From CAWCUU01 sp963798855 (lineage in GTDB: Bacteria; Gemmatimonadota; Gemmatimonadetes; Longimicrobiales; RSA9), in the NCBI GenBank assembly GCA_963798855.1, contig CAWCUU010000001.1, positions 1,240,001 through 1,304,000 of the forward strand: DNA of 64,000 nucleotides, given 5' to 3'. A model generated the notes under the pieces. That model saw only the letters and a program-made list of their open reading frames with translations. It had not been told where the DNA came from and made no database searches. The position numbers were made by a program, and so were the translations under genes. This document shows, piece after piece, positions 8,144-15,940 of the stretch. Within the stretch, counting starts at the first letter, position 1, and every line of letters begins with the position of its first letter.

Positions 8144-9280
8144 TTACGGCGTGCTCTCGAGCCGCGTCTGCACGCCTCGGATCATCATCCCCGTAGTCTT
8201 GCGCACGCGCTCTGCGACGCTCGCCAGCGGGGCCACGACGAGCCTCTCCTCGCCGGCGACCCACAGTGGCTCGAACCGCACGCCCGCGAGCTCGAAGAGC
8301 GGAGCGAGCTCGGCGTCGCCGTATCTCGGCGCTCCGCCGACGAGCACCAGGGCGACGTCTTCGAGCCGTGCCTCGAGCAGCGGCTTGCGCAGGGCGACCA
8401 GGTCGGCGGGGCGGCCGGGCGCGAGCGTTGGCTCAGGCTGCCCGAGGCGCCGAGCGGCGGTCGCCCCGACTGCGGCCGACAGCGTCGCGTCGTCGGTCAG
8501 GGCCAGGTGGTGCACCAGCCTGAGCTCGTCGAGCAGCGTGCCGGCGCCCGAGATCAGCGCATCGGTGCCGAGCAGCAGATCGAGCCCGGCGTCGAACATT
8601 GCCGGCGGCGGCACGCGGCCGTAGAGGTGGAGGTTGGAGCTGGGGCAGCAGACGAACGCGCAGCCCCGGCGACGCAGCAGGGCGGCGTCTGCTTCCCCTG
8701 CGCCGACCAGGTGGACCGCCAGCACGTCCGGTCCGAGGAGCCGGCGGCGGTCCGCCTCGCGGACCTCGCTCGCGGCGATGGCGCCGGTCCCCTCGGCGAG
8801 GTGGATGCAGAGTGGGCGGTCCGCGAGTGCGGGATCGGTCGCCCGTTCCGGGTGACGTTCGAGGCGAAGCGAATGGAGCACGCGCACGCGCTCGACGCGG
8901 AGCGGAAAGTCGGCGTCGAGGTCGGCGTACCAGCGATCGTGGTGAACGACGCGGGTCGTCGCTCCCACCAGGTTCTTCAGTGCTCCGAACAGCAGGGCGT
9001 CGCGCGTCGGTATTCGCCGGGCTCGCTCGACCTCGCCGGCGAAGCGCGTGTGCACGTCATTGGCCCACTCGTAGAGACTGCGGTACGGCGGCGCCCCGAG
9101 TCGCGGATAATGGTTGAAGGCGAGATGGTCGTGTGCGTTGATGAGCCCCGGCCGCAGCTCTGCGCAGCGGATGCGGAAGGTGGCAGCCGGGACGGTATCG
9201 GCCGCGTCGATTACGCCGCCCGCGACCCCGAGCCGTGACGATCCGGTCTCCAGCGCAAAGCTCGGGCTGAGTCGGCTCAC
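8144..9280 (-). CDS. Amidohydrolase-family metal-dependent hydrolase
   Basis: A 378-residue protein with the amidohydrolase superfamily signatures: GLINAHDHL (metal ligands H50 and H52 counting from the GTG start), a central histidine region (VVHHDRWYADLD), CIHLAEG and a late LLLGTDAL aspartate. The small N-terminal and C-terminal beta-sandwich parts are present (RPADLVALRKPL near the C-terminus is typical of the family). The GTG at 9280 overlaps the stop of the upstream methyltransferase (GTGA) and fits the family's usual length. The frame stays open further upstream, but that is the shadow of the methyltransferase. In this superfamily the enzymes hydrolyse amide, amine or halide bonds; here it could trim or deaminate the product of the radical SAM cluster. 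Confidence 0.88.
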   Translation of the reverse strand: MSRLSPSFALETGSSRLGVAGGVIDAADTVPAATFRIRCAELRPGLINAHDHLAFNHYPRLGAPPYRSLYEWANDVHTRFAGEVERARRIPTRDALLFGALKNLVGATTRVVHHDRWYADLDADFPLRVERVRVLHSLRLERHPERATDPALADRPLCIHLAEGTGAIAASEVREADRRRLLGPDVLAVHLVGAGEADAALLRRRGCAFVCCPSSNLHLYGRVPPPAMFDAGLDLLLGTDALISGAGTLLDELRLVHHLALTDDATLSAAVGATAARRLGQPEPTLAPGRPADLVALRKPLLEARLEDVALVLVGGAPRYGDAELAPLFELAGVRFEPLWVAGEERLVVAPLASVAERVRKTTGMMIRGVQTRLESTP

Positions 9281-10101
9281 GGCGCCTCCGCGTACCAGAC
9301 GTCGAATCGGGAGGGCGACCGCGCACGCCGCAGGCGCGCTCGGAGCTGCCGTAGCTCGTACCAGAGCGGGTACCGAACGCGGACTCGCCGGAAGCGCAGG
9401 CCGATCGGACGGCCGGCGGCGGTGAGGCGGTCCGGGGTCAGGTAGTCGATGAACGGCAGCGAGCCGAGCGCGTCGTGGAGGTCCCCGAAGACGCGGCGGG
9501 CGCTTCGCCGCTTCGCCTCCCGCATGGCTTCGCCCGCTTCGTCCGTCGGGTAGAAGGGCGAGTCCACGATCGCGATGTGCCCGCCGCCGCGGACGACGCG
9601 GGCCGACTCGTCGAGCACCGATCGGAGATCGATCGCGTAATGCAGCGAGGCGTTGAAGACCGCGGCGTCGAAGGCATCGTCGCGCAGCGGCAGGGCGTCG
9701 AACGAGGCGGCGACGCGGTCGAACATGCGGGGGAGGTGGTTCCGGTACGCCGCAGCCGCTCCGAGTCCGTCCACCGTGTCGGTGCGCGGCTCCACCGCCA
9801 ATGGGCGGTGGCCCAGCCGCGCGAGGCGGTGGCACAGCCAGCCGTTGCCGGCTCCGAGATCGAGCACGCGCAGCGAACGGGCGAGGCGCCGCTCGAGCGG
9901 CCGCAGCACTGCTTCCACCAGCCGCTCGAAGCTGCGCGCCCGGACGCGCCATTCGCGCGCGAAGCGCCCCGTGGTGAGGTACGGCAGTGCCAGCAGCCCC
10001 CGTTCATCCAGCGGCCCGCGCCCCTCCCTGGCCCGGTGCTCCGCGTAAGCTGCCCGGAAGTGCCGCAGCGAGCCGCTCCGTCCGGCGTCCGAGGCTTCCA
10101 T
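9277..10101 (-). CDS. Class I SAM-dependent methyltransferase (type 11)
   Basis: A 274-residue methyltransferase. Its SAM site is VLDLGAGNGWLCHRLA, followed by VEPRTD as motif II and DDAFDAAVFNASLHYA as motif IV. The N-terminus (GSLRHFRAAYAEHRA) is a helical cap common in methyltransferases found beside radical SAM enzymes. ATG at 10101 is 14 bases after the stop of the radical SAM gene; no in-frame GTG overlaps that stop, so this start is the best choice although its ribosome-binding site is weak. It belongs to the minus-strand operon 11612-8144 with a radical SAM protein and the amidohydrolase. Substrate unknown. Confidence 0.87.
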   Translation of the reverse strand: MEASDAGRSGSLRHFRAAYAEHRAREGRGPLDERGLLALPYLTTGRFAREWRVRARSFERLVEAVLRPLERRLARSLRVLDLGAGNGWLCHRLARLGHRPLAVEPRTDTVDGLGAAAAYRNHLPRMFDRVAASFDALPLRDDAFDAAVFNASLHYAIDLRSVLDESARVVRGGGHIAIVDSPFYPTDEAGEAMREAKRRSARRVFGDLHDALGSLPFIDYLTPDRLTAAGRPIGLRFRRVRVRYPLWYELRQLRARLRRARSPSRFDVWYAEAP

Positions 10102-10115
10102 GACGACGCACCGGC

Positions 10116-11612
10116 CTACACGCCGGTCGGCTCGGCAGAGCGGTGCCCGGCTTCCGCCCGCTCGAGCCCGGACCACTGGCGGTCCAGCCGGCGTCGCCCG
10201 GCTTCATCGTCCCACGCGACGTCGCGCACCTCCGCGTGCAGCAGCTCGCGGACGCGGCGGTAGAAGTCGGTGGTGTAGGTCCCCTGGAACATCATGGCCA
10301 GCTCGTCCGAGTCGACCCAGTTGCGTTTCGGTCCCAGCTGGTCCCGCACGATCTCGAAGAAGCGCGTGCCCGGCAGCGGATACGAGACCGAAACACCGAC
10401 GTCGTCGGGACGCTCCTCGCGCAGCAGGTCGCGGGTGCGCAGGATGTCGCCCCACTTCTCGCCCAGATAGCCGAGCTGCAGGAACCAGCAGGCGCGGATC
10501 CCCTCGCGGCGGAGGTTGCGCGTCGCGCTCCGCGCCTGCTCCACACGCGTGCCTTTCTGCATCGCATCCAGAACGCTCTGCGAGCCGGATTCCACGCCGA
10601 GCCACACCTCCTCGCAGCCCGCGCGGCGCAGCGCTCGCGTCACGGCCGGCTTCATCAGGTTCACGCGCGACTGCATCATGAACGGTGTCCGCGCTCCCCG
10701 GCGCGCGACCTCCGCCGCGAACGCCTCGATCCACTCGGTCGTGAGCCCGAAGATGTCGTCCGTGAACCAGACGTGGTCTGGCGCCACGCCCTCGCGCAGC
10801 GCGCGCATCTCCTCCGCGACCGCCGCCGGACTCCGCTGCGAGTAGCGCCGGCCGAACACCGGCTTCGCGCACCAGTTGCAGCCGTAGGGGCACCCTCGCG
10901 ACGTCGCCATGCTCCACGACATCCGCCCGTGCGCCTCCCGCCACGCGCGCCGGTACCGCTCGACATCGACCAGGTCCCAGGCGGGGAGGGGAAGCGAGTC
11001 CAGCTCCTGCAGCCGCGGACGGGGCATCGTGTAGCGCGCGCCGCCCGCCCGCTTCGGATCGGCGAGGATCAGCCCCTGCACCCGATCCGGCGGCGCGTCG
11101 TCGCCCCGGCACCAGAGCCCGAACAGCTCGCATGCGGCCGGCTCGACATCGCCGACGATCACGGCGTCCACGCCCGCGCCCAGGTACAGCTCCGGCCGAT
11201 CCGTCGCGTCCGATCCGTTCACGGCGACGCGGGCTCCCGCACGCTTCGCCTCGCCGATCATCCGCAGCGCGGCCTCGCGCATCGTGACCGTGCACATCTT
11301 GGTCAGGAAGTTGAAGTTGTCCTCGAACAGTCCGACGATGCGCGGCCGTTCCCGCGACAGCACCTCGACGAACTCGTCTACCCCGCCGGCGAGCATCGCG
11401 TCGAAGAGCCGCACCCGGTAGCCGCGCTCCCGAAGCGTCGCCGCCGCGAGCAGCGTCCCGAGCGGGGCGTACGGCTTCATCTTCTCCAGCTGCTTGGGAT
11501 CGTGGCGCAGGAAGTAGGAGTGCGCGACCAGGATCCCATTGGCGGAGGAAGGCGAGGAGATCGCGTCGACCTGCGAAGTTGCGTCGGCGGGCTGCGGCGG
11601 CTGTCCGGGCAT
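10116..11612 (-). CDS. B12-binding-type radical SAM protein
   Basis: A 498-residue class B radical SAM enzyme. Residues 25-170 form the cobalamin-binding-like domain (LVAHSYFLRHDPKQLEKMKP, VNGSDATDRPELYLG, VIVGDVEPA). The cluster motif is C241-P-Y-G-C245-N-W-C248 and the later conserved block is WLGVESGSQSVLDAMQKG. It is a paralogue of the protein at 3976-5391, sharing the opening Y-F-L-x-x-D-P-K and K-P-Y-x-x-L-G segments. It is the first gene of a minus-strand operon with a methyltransferase and an amidohydrolase. The gap to the Mla operon stop is only 48 bases, so it may be co-transcribed with the genes upstream. Confidence 0.92.
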   Translation of the reverse strand: MPGQPPQPADATSQVDAISSPSSANGILVAHSYFLRHDPKQLEKMKPYAPLGTLLAAATLRERGYRVRLFDAMLAGGVDEFVEVLSRERPRIVGLFEDNFNFLTKMCTVTMREAALRMIGEAKRAGARVAVNGSDATDRPELYLGAGVDAVIVGDVEPAACELFGLWCRGDDAPPDRVQGLILADPKRAGGARYTMPRPRLQELDSLPLPAWDLVDVERYRRAWREAHGRMSWSMATSRGCPYGCNWCAKPVFGRRYSQRSPAAVAEEMRALREGVAPDHVWFTDDIFGLTTEWIEAFAAEVARRGARTPFMMQSRVNLMKPAVTRALRRAGCEEVWLGVESGSQSVLDAMQKGTRVEQARSATRNLRREGIRACWFLQLGYLGEKWGDILRTRDLLREERPDDVGVSVSYPLPGTRFFEIVRDQLGPKRNWVDSDELAMMFQGTYTTDFYRRVRELLHAEVRDVAWDDEAGRRRLDRQWSGLERAEAGHRSAEPTGV

Positions 11613-11660
11613 GTCCCTGGGAATCCCGGGGCGGCGCCGGAGGGTTCCCGCACCTCGGGG

Positions 11661-12677
11661 TCAGAACACGTCGACCTTGATGTTCGGCTTGTACTTCCCG
11701 GGGTTCTGGCGCACGTCCTGAATCAGCGTCTGCATGTCCACGACGGCCTTGAGGAGCTGGTCGTAGAGCGTCGGATCGTTGATGAGCTGCTGGAGCGTCC
11801 CGTGGCTGCCGTCGAACTGCTCGAGCAGGCTGTTCACGCCGGCGAGCGTCGAGTCCAGCGTCGTCATGCTGCCGACGGCGCGGTCGTAGAACTCGTCGCT
11901 GTTCAGGAGCTTGCCGAGCGTGCCGTCGGAGTGCAGCGCGAGGCTGGTCAGCGTGTCCACGCGGGCGATCGCGCCGGCGGCGCGGTCGTAGAGCACGGGG
12001 TCTCGCATGAGCCGGCCGAGCGAGCCGCGCGGGTCGTTGACATCCTTCAGGACGTCGGCGAGCTCGCCGGTCGCGGAGGTCATCTGCAGGTAGAGCGCGT
12101 CGTCGTTCAGCATCCGGCCGAGCGTCCCCTCGCCCTGCGCCATCGCGGACGTGATGCCGCGCAGGTCGCCGATGATGTCGCGGGCGTCGTGCATGGTTCC
12201 GGACGCGAGCTGCAGCACGCTCTCGAGGTCGACGGCCTCGGCCGCCGGCAGCGTGTCGCCCGGGAGCAGCACGGCGGAGGCGGGCGTTCCCGGCACGATG
12301 TCCACGTACTTGTCGCCGAGCAGCCCCTGCGACTTGATGTACGCCTTCGAGTCGCGTCGAACCTGGCTCTGCACGTCGCGGTTGACGGCGAGGCGCAGCG
12401 AGACATGGCGGTCCGGCGACTGCTGCTGCAGCGGCAAGAAGCGGATCCTTTCCACCTGCCCGACGCGCTGCCCGGCGAGCGTCACCGGCGCGCCCTCGCG
12501 CAGGCCGGCGACCGTCGGCACGACGGTGATCAGCGGATAGCGCGACGCGAAGACGTCGAAGATCCGACCCACCTGGTAGACGCCGAAGGCGACGACGGCG
12601 GTGCCGACGGCGAGCAGCGTGATGACCCGGATCTGCCGGGCCCGATCGCCTCTCCGTGCGCTCGCGTCGCCCGCCAT
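11661..12677 (-). CDS. mlaD: MlaD-type MCE-domain protein (phospholipid transport, substrate-binding)
   Basis: A 338-residue protein with one N-terminal membrane helix (residues 16-35, VITLLAVGTAVVAFGVY), then the MCE/MlaD beta-barrel domain (PTVAGLREGAPVTLAGQRVG, then SQGLLGDKYVDIVPG). About 180 residues of helix follow, with D-D/D-P-x-L-Y repeats (MLNDDALYLQM, LMRDPVLYDRA, LINDPTLYDQ). The helical tail is typical of periplasm-spanning MCE proteins. It is the last gene of a three-gene mlaE-mlaF-mlaD operon, starting immediately after the ATPase stop. The system moves phospholipids between inner and outer membrane. Confidence 0.92.
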   Translation of the reverse strand: MAGDASARRGDRARQIRVITLLAVGTAVVAFGVYQVGRIFDVFASRYPLITVVPTVAGLREGAPVTLAGQRVGQVERIRFLPLQQQSPDRHVSLRLAVNRDVQSQVRRDSKAYIKSQGLLGDKYVDIVPGTPASAVLLPGDTLPAAEAVDLESVLQLASGTMHDARDIIGDLRGITSAMAQGEGTLGRMLNDDALYLQMTSATGELADVLKDVNDPRGSLGRLMRDPVLYDRAAGAIARVDTLTSLALHSDGTLGKLLNSDEFYDRAVGSMTTLDSTLAGVNSLLEQFDGSHGTLQQLINDPTLYDQLLKAVVDMQTLIQDVRQNPGKYKPNIKVDVF

Positions 12678-12678
12678 C

Positions 12679-13500
12679 TCAGCTCAGGAACGCGTTGATG
12701 TACGGATTGTCGGCCGCGACCATCTCCTCGGGCGAGCCGTCGAAGCGGATCTCTCCGTCCTTGAGCAGGTTCACGCGAGTCGCGACGCGGAAGCCCGCAC
12801 GGATGTCGTGGCTGACCACGAGCGAGGTCACGCCGAGCTCCGTCTGCAGCTTGCGGATCAGCTGGTTGATCGTGCCGACCGTGAGGGGGTCGAGCCCCGA
12901 CGTCGGCTCGTCGTACAGCACGATCTCGGGGTCGGTCGCGATCGCGCGCGCGATGCCGACGCGCTTGCGCATGCCGCCGGACAGCGCGCTCGGCAGCTGC
13001 TCCATGACCTGGTCCGGATCGAGATCCACGAACTCGAGCCGCTCCCGCACCGTCCTGACGATCTCGGCCTCCTCCATCTGCTGTCGGTTCTCGCGCAGCG
13101 GATACGCGACGTTGTCGAAGATGGTCAGGGAGTCGAACAGCGCGGCGCTCTGGAACACCATGCCGATGCGGCGTCGCAGGTCGAGCGCCTTCTCGAAGCT
13201 GAAGTCCGTGATCTCCTCGCCGAACACCCGGATCCGCCCCGAATCCGGCAGCAGCAGCCGCAGGATCAGCTTCAGGATCGTCGACTTCCCGGTGCCCGAT
13301 TCGCCCACCACCAGCAGGGTCTCCCCCTCGTACGCGCGCAGATCGATGCCGCACAGCACCGGCCGCTCGAACGTGAGCCAGACGTCCTCCAGCGCGATCA
13401 CCTCCCGCCGCGGCGGCTGCACCGTGCGACGATCCTCCGCCTCCTGCGCGCCCAGCTCGTGTCGGATCGCGTCGATCCGCGCCTGGTGCTGATCGCTCAT
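12679..13500 (-). CDS. mlaF: MlaF-type ABC transporter ATP-binding protein
   Basis: A 273-residue ABC ATPase. It shows Walker A GESGTGKST, Q-loop MVFQSAALFDSLT, signature LSGGMRKRVGIARAI, Walker B EIVLYDEPTSGLD and the switch histidine in SLVVSHDI. The F-Q-S-A-A-L-F-D-S-L Q-loop is characteristic of the MlaF/Ttg2A family. ATG at 13500 overlaps the permease stop by four bases (ATGA) and leaves about 35 residues before the ABC domain. It powers phospholipid movement with the adjacent permease and MCE protein. Confidence 0.95.
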   Translation of the reverse strand: MSDQHQARIDAIRHELGAQEAEDRRTVQPPRREVIALEDVWLTFERPVLCGIDLRAYEGETLLVVGESGTGKSTILKLILRLLLPDSGRIRVFGEEITDFSFEKALDLRRRIGMVFQSAALFDSLTIFDNVAYPLRENRQQMEEAEIVRTVRERLEFVDLDPDQVMEQLPSALSGGMRKRVGIARAIATDPEIVLYDEPTSGLDPLTVGTINQLIRKLQTELGVTSLVVSHDIRAGFRVATRVNLLKDGEIRFDGSPEEMVAADNPYINAFLS

Positions 13501-14312
13501 GTCGGCGGCAGGATCACGAACAGTAGCTGCGTCAGGAAGTAGTCCACGGCGAGAATCAGGATCGACGCCGTGACCACCGCCCGCGTCGTGCTCAGCCCGA
13601 CGCCCTCCGTGCCGCCCTCGGTGTTCAGACCGTAGAAGCACCCCGTCACGCCGATGATGGCGCCGAACACCAGCGGCTTGAGCAGCCCGCTGACGAAATC
13701 GCGCGGGAAGAACCCGAAGATGAAGCCCGACTGCGCGATGCTGGTCCACAGCCCGGACAGGTACGCGTCCGTCGGCACCTCCAGCCGGAACACCGACACG
13801 AGCAGCCCGCCGAAGATCCCGACCAGGTCCGCGACCGCGGTCAGCAGCGGCATCACCAGCAGCGATGCGAGCACCCGCGGCGTGACCAGCTTCTTGATCG
13901 GGTCCGTGCCGAAGCTCTGCAGCGCATCGATCTGCTCCGTGACGCGCATCGACCCCAGCTCCGCCGCGATCCCCGACCCGGCCCGGCTCGCCACCATCAG
14001 CGAGCTCAGCACGGGACCCAGCTCCCGGACCATCGACATGCCGACGATGCTGCCGACGTACAGTCCGGCACCGAAGCGGGCCAGCGCCACCGACGTCTGC
14101 AGCGCCAGCACCATTCCCGTGAACAGCCCCGTCAGGATTACGATCGGCAGCGAGTCGACGCCGATCCGGTCCATCTGCGTGACGACGTCGCGCCAGTAGA
14201 ACGGACGCGCCACCAGGAAGCGGACCGCGCGCCCCGCCAGCGTGAAGTACTGCTGCACGCCCACGGCGACGCCGCGCATCCAGTCATCGATCGCAGCGAC
14301 CGCCCGTTGCAT
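13497..14312 (-). CDS. mlaE: MlaE-type ABC transporter permease
   Basis: A 271-residue integral membrane protein of the MlaE family, with about five or six hydrophobic segments. Family motifs are visible: LTGLFTGMVLALQ near residue 65, then RELGPVLSSLMVASRAGSGIAAELGSM, the conserved R-E-L-G-P / G-S-x-x-A-A-E-L-G-x-M block, and a C-terminal YGLNTEGGTEGVG turn. ATG at 14312 has an AAGGAG ten bases upstream. It is the first gene of the mlaEFD operon and is divergent from the sugar kinase gene, with a shared 139-base promoter region. Confidence 0.95.
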   Translation of the reverse strand: MQRAVAAIDDWMRGVAVGVQQYFTLAGRAVRFLVARPFYWRDVVTQMDRIGVDSLPIVILTGLFTGMVLALQTSVALARFGAGLYVGSIVGMSMVRELGPVLSSLMVASRAGSGIAAELGSMRVTEQIDALQSFGTDPIKKLVTPRVLASLLVMPLLTAVADLVGIFGGLLVSVFRLEVPTDAYLSGLWTSIAQSGFIFGFFPRDFVSGLLKPLVFGAIIGVTGCFYGLNTEGGTEGVGLSTTRAVVTASILILAVDYFLTQLLFVILPPT

Positions 14313-14451
14313 GCCGCGCGCGCTCCTTCGCCGGAAGGTGGGGCGGGTCGCCCGACCCGCCCAGGTGCTTTACAGGTGCGGGGGCCCCGCGTACGTTCGC
14401 CCCGGCATTCCGCGGCCTGGCTACACAATTTCCGTGCCGGAGAAGGACCTG

Positions 14452-15444
14452 GTGGATCGACTCAGCCCCGACCGCGCGCGTGATCTGCTCGACCGCATCC
14501 GCTCGACGCGGCTGCTCGTGGTCGGCGATCTGATGCTCGACGTTTACCTGCGCGGCCGCGCCAGTCGAATCTCGCCGGAGGCGCCGGTCCCCGTCGTGCG
14601 CGTCGCCGACGAGTGGCGAGCGCTGGGCGGCGCCGGTAACGTCGCCGCGAACGCGGTTGCGCTCGGTGCCTCCTGCGACATCGTCGCCGCGGTCGGCGAT
14701 GACCCCGCGGCGAGCGCGCTCCGCGCCGAACTCGAGCGCGCCGGCATCCGCACCGCCGGCCTCGTCGCCTCCAGCGGTCGCCCCACCACGGTGAAAACCC
14801 GCATCATGGCCGGGCACCAGCAGGTCGCCCGCTACGACCACGAGGTCGAGACGGACGTCACCGCCGACACCGGCGACGCCCTCGCGGCGGCCATCGACCG
14901 ACTTGCGCCGGACTCCGACGCGGTCGTCCTCGAGGACTACAACAAGGGCGTCCTCGTCCCCGCCGTCATCGAGGCCGCGCTGGACGCTGCCCGCGCCGCG
15001 TCCATCCCCGTCGTCGTCGATCCGAAGGCCGATCGCTTCTTCGACTACCGGGGCGCCACCGTCTTCAAGCCGAACCGCGCCGAGCTCTCCGCCGCGCTCC
15101 GCGCCCCCGTCCTCGCCGACGACGCCGAGTGGCTCGAGCGCACGAGGCGGCACCTCGATTGCGAGAACCTGCTGGTCACGCTCGGGGAGGACGGGATGGC
15201 GCTGATGAATGCGGCCGCGGAGTACTTCCGCGTGCCCAGCGTCGCGCGCTCGGTCTTCGACGTCTCCGGCGCCGGCGACACCGTCACCGCCGCCATCGGC
15301 GCCGCCCTCGCCGCCGGCGCCTCGATGGAGGAGGCCGCGATCCTCGCGAACCACGCCGCGGCCGTCGAGGTGGGCAAGGTCGGCGTCGGCACCGTCTCCG
15401 CCGATGAGCTCATCGACGCCGTCGAACGCCACCACCGGCGCTGA
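14452..15444 (+). CDS. hldE: HldE/RfaE domain-I-type carbohydrate kinase (PfkB family)
   Basis: A 330-residue PfkB/ribokinase-family kinase resembling the kinase half of HldE, which phosphorylates heptose-7-phosphate for ADP-heptose and LPS core synthesis. It shows the substrate motif GGAGNVAANA near residue 65, the family phrase LEDYNKGVL, and the ATP/anion-hole motif DVSGAGDTVTA near residue 275. The cytidylyltransferase-like half of full HldE is absent. The GTG at 14452 is chosen because ggagaagg lies five to six bases before it; another in-frame GTG at 14434 has no such site. Other PfkB sugar kinases cannot be excluded. Confidence 0.85.
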   Translation: MDRLSPDRARDLLDRIRSTRLLVVGDLMLDVYLRGRASRISPEAPVPVVRVADEWRALGGAGNVAANAVALGASCDIVAAVGDDPAASALRAELERAGIRTAGLVASSGRPTTVKTRIMAGHQQVARYDHEVETDVTADTGDALAAAIDRLAPDSDAVVLEDYNKGVLVPAVIEAALDAARAASIPVVVDPKADRFFDYRGATVFKPNRAELSAALRAPVLADDAEWLERTRRHLDCENLLVTLGEDGMALMNAAAEYFRVPSVARSVFDVSGAGDTVTAAIGAALAAGASMEEAAILANHAAAVEVGKVGVGTVSADELIDAVERHHRR

Positions 15445-15473
15445 CGCGACGACACCCGAACCGGAGCAGATCC

Positions 15474-15860
15474 ATGCCCGACCTGAAGCCCGTGCACACC
15501 GACGCGGCCCCGAAGGCGATCGGCCCCTACAGCCAGGCGATCGTCGTCGGCGACCTCGTCTTCACGGCCGGCCAGATCCCGCTCGACCCCGAGTCCGGCG
15601 AGATCGTGGGGGGCGACGTCGCCGAGCAGACTCGCCGCGTGCTCGAGAACCTCGACGCCGTGCTGCGCCAGGCCGGCGCATCCCTGCAGAGCGCCGTCAA
15701 GACGACCGTCTTCCTCGCCGACATGAACGACTTCCCGGCCATGAACGAGGTCTACGGCCGCCACTTCGGCGACCACCGTCCCGCCCGCTCGACGGTCGAG
15801 GTCGCTCGCCTGCCGAAGGACGCTCGCGTCGAGATCGACGTCATAGCGGCCCGCGGCTGA
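15474..15860 (+). CDS. ridA: RidA/YjgF family enamine/imine deaminase
   Basis: A 128-residue RidA protein of normal length. It begins with the family phrase KAIGPYSQAIVVGDLVFTAG, carries GGDVAEQTRRVLENL in the middle, and has the active-site arginine in PARSTVEVARLP. RidA hydrolyses reactive enamine/imine intermediates made by PLP enzymes. A ggagcag element lies before the ATG. It follows the sugar kinase by 29 bases on the same strand and could be co-transcribed. Confidence 0.95.
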   Translation: MPDLKPVHTDAAPKAIGPYSQAIVVGDLVFTAGQIPLDPESGEIVGGDVAEQTRRVLENLDAVLRQAGASLQSAVKTTVFLADMNDFPAMNEVYGRHFGDHRPARSTVEVARLPKDARVEIDVIAARG

Positions 15861-15940
15861 GCGCGCGGCGCCATGCCGCTGGCCGGTAGCGCGGCTCGCC
15901 GCGCCACGCCGCTGGCCCGCAGCCTGCGCTCCGCGACCGC

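Noticed and set aside
11613..11660. Transcription terminator between the Mla operon and the radical SAM operon
   Set aside because: I see no stem-loop with a T-run; the operons may be read through.
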